A stretch of 10,803 nucleotides of DNA from Actinomycetes bacterium (GTDB lineage: Bacteria > Actinomycetota > Acidimicrobiia > Acidimicrobiales > Palsa-688): positions 1-10,803 of the forward strand of contig JAKARG010000066.1 of NCBI GenBank assembly GCA_021819345.1, written 5' to 3'. Both the position numbers and the translations under genes were made by a program. Each line of letters begins with the position of its first letter. The first letter of the stretch is position 1. Below, in pieces: positions 7,453 to 10,803 of the stretch. The notes under the pieces were generated by a model. The model saw nothing but the letters and a program-made list of their open reading frames with translations. It did not search any database and was not told the DNA's origin.

Positions 7453-8252
7453 CAGCCGACGTACTCCTCGACCTGGTCGAGGGCGACGACCTCCCCGGCG
7501 CGGGCGTCCCCGGGCTCCCCCTCGCCCACCCAGCGCAAGTGGAGCTCGGCGAAGCTCCCCGCCTGGTCGAGCTCGACCCGACCCTGCTTGCAGAGCTCGA
7601 GGGCTGCGAGGAACCGGACGATCACCTCGAGCCGCTCGACCAGGTCCGCGGTGAGCCGGGCGAAGCTGATCCGCCCGACCCGGGGCAGCTCCTCGGCGAG
7701 CTCGGCCACGGCGTCGGCGACGCTCGCCCGGATCGGAGCCACGTGGTCCAAGTTGAGCCTCGGCTGCGGGCGGGGCGCGAGGAGCCGGCGCATGGCGTCA
7801 CGGAGGCGGTCGGCGCTCACCCCTTCCAGGGGGTCGGGAGCCAGTTCGGCGAAGCGGTCCTCCAGTCCCGCGGAGCGGGGCCAGGAGCGGCCGGCGGCGT
7901 CCATCAGGCGGGTGAGGGCACCTGCGGCGTCCTTGAAGGTCTTGCACTCGAGCAGCCGGGCGAGCAGCAGGTCGCGCTCCTCCCAGATCGCCAGCTCCTC
8001 GTCGAGCTCCGCCTCGTCGGAGCCCGGGAGCAGCCGACGAGCCTTGAGCTCGAGCAGCACCGAGGCGATCAGCAGGAACTCGGTCGCCGTCTCGAGGTCG
8101 AGATCGGCGCGCACCGAGTCGATCAGGGCCACGTAACCGTCGACGATCGCCGACAGCGAGACCTCCCACAAGTCGACCTGCTCCCGGGTGATCAGGTGCA
8201 GCAGCAGCTCGAAGGGGCCCTCGAAGACCGGCGTGCTCACCGTGTAGGGCAT
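7452..8252 (-). CDS. scpA: segregation and condensation protein A (kleisin)
   Basis: The kleisin subunit of the SMC-ScpAB condensin, which links the two SMC heads and holds ScpB in its middle. The 266-residue protein begins with the ScpA signature FEGPFELLLHLI (10-21) and continues with EFLLIASVLLELKARRLLP (58-76), the helical part expected to contact the SMC neck. A charged central region (about 78-190) leads to a C-terminal winged helix (about 197-240) that would bind the SMC cap. First gene of the nine-gene leftward run. Its ATG lies exactly 6 nt after a TACGCT box, and the nearby GGAG is only 1 nt from the ATG, too close for normal use, so leaderless translation is likely. Confidence 0.96.
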   Translation of the reverse strand: MPYTVSTPVFEGPFELLLHLITREQVDLWEVSLSAIVDGYVALIDSVRADLDLETATEFLLIASVLLELKARRLLPGSDEAELDEELAIWEERDLLLARLLECKTFKDAAGALTRLMDAAGRSWPRSAGLEDRFAELAPDPLEGVSADRLRDAMRRLLAPRPQPRLNLDHVAPIRASVADAVAELAEELPRVGRISFARLTADLVERLEVIVRFLAALELCKQGRVELDQAGSFAELHLRWVGEGEPGDARAGEVVALDQVEEYVG

Positions 8253-8258
8253 GCTCCA

Positions 8259-8264
8259 AGCGTA
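8259..8264 (-). promoter_or_regulatory. leaderless-type -10 box for scpA operon
   Basis: TACGCT read leftward fits TANNNT and ends 6 nt before the scpA ATG. With the usual -12 to -7 placement, transcription would begin at the A of the ATG. No -35 of the TTGAC type is visible. The same geometry occurs at the divergent trpS start, which raises confidence in both. Confidence 0.5.
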
Positions 8265-8345
8265 GGCGGGCCCGCTCGGCCGGCCGGGGACCCCGGCGGC
8301 CCCCGGGGCGCCGGCCCTGTTCGCCGGGCGTGCTCACCCGGGCCT

Positions 8346-8384
8346 GGTTCTCCGGGGCGGTTCCCCGGCCCGGTTCCCCGGGGA
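8346..8384. repeat. three 13-bp tandem direct repeats
   Basis: GGTTCYCCGG recurs at 8346, 8359 and 8372 with an exact 13-bp step: GGTTCTCCGGGGC, GGTTCCCCGGCCC, GGTTCCCCGGGGA. A related TGTTCGCCGGGCG lies at 8318-8330, out of phase. The array lies about 50 bp upstream of the trpS start and about 95 bp upstream of scpA, a plausible place for a regulator or a structural element, but could be simple slippage in GC-rich DNA. Confidence 0.7.
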
Positions 8385-8421
8385 GGCCGTAGCGCCGGCG
8401 TGGGGCCCGTCCGAGCGGCCC

Positions 8422-8427
8422 TAGGAT
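8422..8427 (+). promoter_or_regulatory. leaderless-type -10 box for trpS
   Basis: TAGGAT matches the actinobacterial TANNNT -10 and ends exactly 6 nt before the trpS ATG at 8434, so the start point would be the A of the ATG. An AGGA (8423-8426) inside the same box could instead act as a Shine-Dalgarno with 7-nt spacing if transcription starts further upstream. No clear -35 is seen. Confidence 0.5.
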
Positions 8428-8433
8428 GATCCG

Positions 8434-9453
8434 ATGAAGAGGATCCTAGTAGGCATCCAGCCCACCGGCGGCCTCCATCTCGGCAACTACCTCGGGGCGG
8501 TTCGCTACTGGGTCGAGGACCAGGCCGCCGGCGAGAGCTTCTACTGCGTGGTCGACCTCCACGCTCTCACCGTCCCCCGTGACCCCGCCGAGCTCCGCCG
8601 GGAGACGCTGGCCACCTCGACGCTGCTGCTCGCAGCCGGACTGGACCCCGATACCTGCGCCCTGTTCCTCCAGAGCCACGTCGCCGAGCACAGCCAGCTC
8701 GCCTGGCTGCTCGAGTGCACCGCGAGCATCGGCGAGCTCCGGCGGATGACCCAGTTCAAGGACAAGGCCGCCAAGGGGGGCGAGGAGGCGGCACGCGTCG
8801 GGTTGTTCACCTACCCGACCCTGATGGCGGCCGACATCCTGCTCTACCAGGCGACGCATGTCCCCGTGGGCGACGACCAGCGCCAGCACCTCGAGCTCGC
8901 CCGGGACCTCGCAGAGCGGTTCAACGCCCGCTACGGGCCGGTCTTCACCGTGCCCGAGGCGACCATCCCGCCCGCCGGGCGAGGGGCGCGGGTGATGGAC
9001 CTGCAGGACCCGGCGAAGAAGATGTCCAAGTCGGCCGAGTCCGACCAGGGCGTGATCGGGCTGTTCGACCCTCCCGAGGTCATCGAGCGGAAGTTCCGCC
9101 GGGCGGTCACCGACACCGACTCGGGCGCCGACGCGGTGCGCTTCGACCCCGAGCACAAGCCAGGCGTGTCCAACCTGCTCGCCATCCTCGCCGCGACGAC
9201 CGGCAGCGACCCAGCCGAGGTCGCCGCCGACCACCACAGCTACGGCGAGCTCAAGTCGGCGGTGGCCGAGGCGGTGATCGGGCTCCTCCGACCGCTCCAG
9301 GCCCGCTACCGCGAGCTCGAGGCCGACCCCGCCGCCCTCGCCGGGGTGCTCGCCGCCGGAGCCGGGCGTGCCCGCCCGATCGCCGCCGAGACCCTCGGCA
9401 GGGCGATGGATGCGATCGGCCTGGTCCCGGCTCTCCCGGGCTCCAACTCCTGA
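8434..9453 (+). CDS. trpS: tryptophanyl-tRNA synthetase
   Basis: Charges tRNA-Trp with tryptophan. The 339-residue class I synthetase starts MKRILVGIQPTGGLHLGNYLG, with the HIGH-type motif as HLGN (15-18) and KMSKS at 196-200. The block YPTLMAADILLY (127-138) contains Asp134, the residue that reads the indole nitrogen in the Bacillus-type enzyme. VGDDQRQHLELARDLAERFN (145-164) is also typical. Length is usual for the bacterial family. The last six codons (LPGSNS) and the stop lie inside the first unit of a 46-bp tandem repeat, so the extreme C-terminus may be recently altered. Transcribed divergently from scpA and probably leaderless. The next gene, a potassium channel, runs the same way 105 bp later and has its own putative promoter. 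Confidence 0.96.
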   Translation: MKRILVGIQPTGGLHLGNYLGAVRYWVEDQAAGESFYCVVDLHALTVPRDPAELRRETLATSTLLLAAGLDPDTCALFLQSHVAEHSQLAWLLECTASIGELRRMTQFKDKAAKGGEEAARVGLFTYPTLMAADILLYQATHVPVGDDQRQHLELARDLAERFNARYGPVFTVPEATIPPAGRGARVMDLQDPAKKMSKSAESDQGVIGLFDPPEVIERKFRRAVTDTDSGADAVRFDPEHKPGVSNLLAILAATTGSDPAEVAADHHSYGELKSAVAEAVIGLLRPLQARYRELEADPAALAGVLAAGAGRARPIAAETLGRAMDAIGLVPALPGSNS

Positions 9454-9524
9454 CGCGCCCGGGCTCGCGCGCCCGAGGCTCCCGGGCTCCCACTCCTGAG
9501 GCGCCGGGGCTCGCGCGCCCGAGG
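9433..9524 (+). repeat. 46-bp tandem duplication spanning the trpS stop
   Basis: Two head-to-tail units, 9433-9478 and 9479-9524, differ at only three positions (unit positions 13, 22 and 28). Unit 1 contains the last six trpS codons and its TGA; unit 2 repeats them in phase as LPGSHS and a second TGA. A short third start (CGCCCGGG) follows at 9525. Each unit contains a small hairpin: CGGGC-TCGCGC-GCCCG at 9460-9475 in unit 1, and a 4-bp version at 9507-9520 in unit 2. These may act as weak terminators without a U-tract. Confidence 0.9.
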
Positions 9525-9541
9525 CGCCCGGGACGGCCGGG

Positions 9542-9547
9542 TACCAT
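9542..9547 (+). promoter_or_regulatory. possible -10 box for the channel gene
   Basis: TACCAT fits TANNNT and lies 11 nt before the channel ATG, giving a predicted leader of about 5 nt. No Shine-Dalgarno is visible between it and the ATG, which agrees with a near-leaderless transcript. No -35 is recognised, so confidence is limited. Confidence 0.35.
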
Positions 9548-9558
9548 CCGCCGGCCAG

Positions 9559-10548
9559 ATGCCCATCTTCCTCGTCGCCGCCAGGCTCCTCTCCAACGTC
9601 AGGCGCAACCGGATCATCTCGCTCCTCGTCTTCGCGGTCTTCTGTCTGGTCGCCGGCGGCATCGCCTTCGCCGCCGCCGAGCATCGAAGCGTGGGGACCG
9701 GCCTGTACTGGGCGGTGACGACCGCCACCACGGTCGGCTACGGCGACGTGGTCCCGACCAACACCATCGGCAGGGTGATCGCGGTCGTCGTGATGCTCAC
9801 CACCATCCCCACCTTCGGCGCGGTCTTCGCCCTATTCGCCGGGGCGACGGTCGTGTCACACCTGAGGAGGCTGCTCGGCATGGACAAGAGCTTTCCCGAG
9901 TCGGACTACACGCTCGCCTACGGCGACCACCCGGTGCTCGTGCGGGTGGTGAGCGAGCTCATCGGGGCCGACGACCCCGTGGTGCTCGTCGCCCCGGCCA
10001 AGCCGGCCGGCCTGCCCGCCCACGTCACCCACGTGGAGGGCGACCCGACCGAGGATGCAGTGCTGCGCGACAGCCATCCCGAGCGGGCCAACCGGGCGCT
10101 GATCGCCTGCAGCGACGACACCGACTCGCTGCTCATCGCCGTCGCCCTGCGCGCGATGGTCCCGGAGCTGCTCGTGTACGCCCTGGTGTCCTCACCCCGG
10201 ATCAGCCGGGCGATGCGCGAGGTCGGGGTCACCCACACCCTCTCCAGCGACGAGCTGGTCGGCCACACCCTCGCCAAGGCGCTCGAGACCCCGGAGGCCG
10301 GCGACGTGCTGCTCGCAATGGTCGACTCGGGCTCCTACACCATGAGGGACCGGGTGGTCGGCTCCGACCTCGCCGACAGGCGCCTGAGCGAGGCCCGCGG
10401 CACGGCCGGGGCCCTGGTGCTCGGCGTCGCCCGCAACGGCACCATCGACATCGGGATCGACGACGACCCGACCCTCGCCGCGGGCGACCGGCTGATCGAG
10501 CTGGTGAGCCACCGCAGCAGCACCGGCGCGAGGCGCCTCCCCGACTGA
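9559..10548 (+). CDS. two-helix potassium channel with C-terminal RCK module
   Basis: A 329-residue potassium channel subunit of the MthK-like design, expected to form a tetramer in the cytoplasmic membrane. TM1 is at about 18-40, the pore helix at 47-57, the selectivity filter TVGYGD at 58-63 and TM2 at about 71-99 with a possible glycine hinge (Gly87 or Gly95). The cytoplasmic RCK_N domain runs from about 116 to 240 and RCK_C from about 248 to 318. The position of the Rossmann GxGxxG motif reads AYGDHP (120-125), so the nucleotide-binding glycines are degenerate. By hand alignment to MthK, Asp187 matches the calcium ligand Asp184, but the two glutamates (210, 212) are replaced by Leu and Ser. 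The activating ligand is therefore unknown. An internal ATG at Met108 with a strong Shine-Dalgarno could give a free RCK protein. The full-length ATG has no Shine-Dalgarno. Confidence 0.92.
   Translation: MPIFLVAARLLSNVRRNRIISLLVFAVFCLVAGGIAFAAAEHRSVGTGLYWAVTTATTVGYGDVVPTNTIGRVIAVVVMLTTIPTFGAVFALFAGATVVSHLRRLLGMDKSFPESDYTLAYGDHPVLVRVVSELIGADDPVVLVAPAKPAGLPAHVTHVEGDPTEDAVLRDSHPERANRALIACSDDTDSLLIAVALRAMVPELLVYALVSSPRISRAMREVGVTHTLSSDELVGHTLAKALETPEAGDVLLAMVDSGSYTMRDRVVGSDLADRRLSEARGTAGALVLGVARNGTIDIGIDDDPTLAAGDRLIELVSHRSSTGARRLPD
9864..9870 (+). promoter_or_regulatory. internal Shine-Dalgarno for a free RCK start
   Basis: GAGGAGG, containing a full AGGAGG match to the 16S 3' end, sits 9 nt before an in-frame ATG (9880-9882, Met108 of the channel). 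Translation from there would give a 222-residue soluble protein made of the RCK_N and RCK_C domains. MthK is known to have an internal start at Met107 and E. coli Kch also has one. Confidence 0.5.
9880..10548 (+). CDS. predicted internal product: soluble RCK subunit
   Basis: In-frame internal translation product of the channel gene, 222 residues from Met108 (MDKSFPESDYTLAYGD). It lacks both membrane helices and the pore and keeps the whole cytoplasmic RCK module. In MthK the gating ring is an octamer of four tethered and four free RCK domains; the matching position of this Met, right after TM2, suggests the same arrangement. This is inferred from the ribosome-binding signal only. Confidence 0.4.
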   Translation: MDKSFPESDYTLAYGDHPVLVRVVSELIGADDPVVLVAPAKPAGLPAHVTHVEGDPTEDAVLRDSHPERANRALIACSDDTDSLLIAVALRAMVPELLVYALVSSPRISRAMREVGVTHTLSSDELVGHTLAKALETPEAGDVLLAMVDSGSYTMRDRVVGSDLADRRLSEARGTAGALVLGVARNGTIDIGIDDDPTLAAGDRLIELVSHRSSTGARRLPD

Positions 10549-10649
10549 CCAAGGTCCCCTCGCAGGTAACACGGCCAGGTACCGCCGGAGACCCTGTTGG
10601 GAAGAGGAGCCCGCGGTGGTCCGGGGCCCGGCAGTCGGCGGCCCGAGCG

Positions 10650-10668
10650 GCGCCAGGGCTCCTGGCGC
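10650..10668. terminator. GC hairpin between convergent genes
   Basis: GCGCCAGG-GCT-CCTGGCGC is a perfect 8-bp stem with a 3-nt loop, in the spacer between the channel stop (10548) and the stop of the leftward gene (10671). Being symmetrical it could end transcription in both directions, but there is no U-tract on either side. An upstream GGAGCCC (10606-10612) could pair with GGGCTCC (10656-10662) and compete with it. The rest of 10549-10649 shows no gene. Confidence 0.5.
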
Positions 10669-10670
10669 GC

Positions 10671-10803
10671 TCAGCTGATCAGCACCCTCGCCCAGGCCTC
10701 CTCCGCCGGGACGAAGATGTGCTCGAGGACCCCGGGGGCGAGCAGCACGATGGCGAGCAGGACGAACATCGAGTAGCGCCGGATGCGCCACCAGGTCTCG
10801 AAG
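10671..10803 (-). CDS. C-terminal end of an unidentified membrane protein (partial)
   Basis: The last 43 codons of a leftward gene that begins outside the window; the stop is TGA at 10671-10673. The visible tail opens FETWWRIRRYSMFVLLAIVL and ends AEEAWARVLIS. It has a basic, Trp-rich segment, then one likely transmembrane helix (SMFVLLAIVLLAPGVL) and a short acidic end. The pattern of positive residues before the helix suggests the N-terminal side of this helix is cytoplasmic. Codon use is like the neighbouring genes. I do not recognise the family. A 32-residue protein starting at the Met is possible but less likely, since the frame is open through the window edge. Confidence 0.6.
   Translation of the reverse strand, partial: FETWWRIRRYSMFVLLAIVLLAPGVLEHIFVPAEEAWARVLIS

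Larger units (their letters stand above)
8253..8433. other. divergent intergenic region scpA/trpS
   Basis: This 181-bp spacer holds two divergent promoters at its ends and an extremely G+C-rich middle. The middle has a perfect 7-bp inverted repeat GCCGGGG-A-CCCCGGC (8283-8297), the palindrome CCCCGGGG (8301-8308), three 13-bp direct repeats (8346-8384) and the palindrome TCCCCGGGGA (8375-8384). I see no small gene in it. Confidence 0.7.

Noticed and set aside
6648..8429. Long rightward open frame of 593 codons opposite rluB, scpB and scpA
   Set aside because: It is a GC-driven shadow: low-complexity Arg/Pro/Gly sequence with no family motifs, lying opposite three well-identified genes.
8253..8433. 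tRNA-sensing leader or attenuator before trpS
   Set aside because: No T-box motif, leader peptide with Trp codons or terminator was seen, and the -10 placement leaves no room for a leader.
1..10803. Mobile element, CRISPR array, tRNA or prophage
   Set aside because: No transposase or integrase, no regular spaced repeats beyond the short ones listed, no tRNA cloverleaf noticed; the gene content is all core metabolism and housekeeping.

Overview
This window looks like ordinary core chromosome from a very G+C-rich actinobacterium. By eye the G+C content is around 70% or more, third codon positions are almost all G or C, and the start codons include GTG and TTG. The scpA-scpB-rluB-(tyrA)-cmk block is typical of Actinobacteria. 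Several promoters have a TANNNT -10 box placed exactly for leaderless transcription, which is also common in that phylum. I cannot assign a family or genus. There is no phage, insertion sequence, CRISPR array, tRNA or rRNA here.

Layout. Positions 8252 down to 40 hold one long leftward run of nine genes: scpA, scpB, a RluB-type pseudouridine synthase, tyrA, aroA, cmk, a PlsC-type acyltransferase, a HIT protein and proS. Most junctions overlap by 1 to 10 nt or lie within 5 nt. The two wider gaps are 47 nt (rluB to tyrA) and 31 nt (HIT to proS). The run joins chromosome condensation (ScpAB), ribosome maturation, the last shikimate step and the tyrosine branch, CMP/dCMP phosphorylation, phospholipid acylation and prolyl-tRNA charging. 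A very G+C-rich 181-bp divergent spacer (8253-8433) separates it from trpS (8434-9453, rightward). That spacer has a leaderless-type promoter facing each way, three 13-bp direct repeats and several perfect palindromes. Next comes a 46-bp tandem duplication that includes the trpS stop codon, and then a two-helix potassium channel with a cytoplasmic RCK module (9559-10548). The right edge (10671-10803) is the C-terminal end of an unidentified membrane protein running leftward, separated from the channel by a convergent spacer with a perfect GC hairpin.

What stands out. I do not see a new defence or biosynthetic system. The most interesting signal is a perfect AGGAGG Shine-Dalgarno sequence 9 nt before an internal ATG (Met108) of the channel gene, precisely where the membrane part ends. 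MthK has a known internal start at Met107 that makes free RCK subunits, so this gene may encode two products. The full-length start has no Shine-Dalgarno sequence. Next in interest are the paired leaderless promoters between scpA and trpS, the duplicated trpS tail, and a 9-mer (GCTAGCGCC) that recurs only at gene ends in the leftward run.
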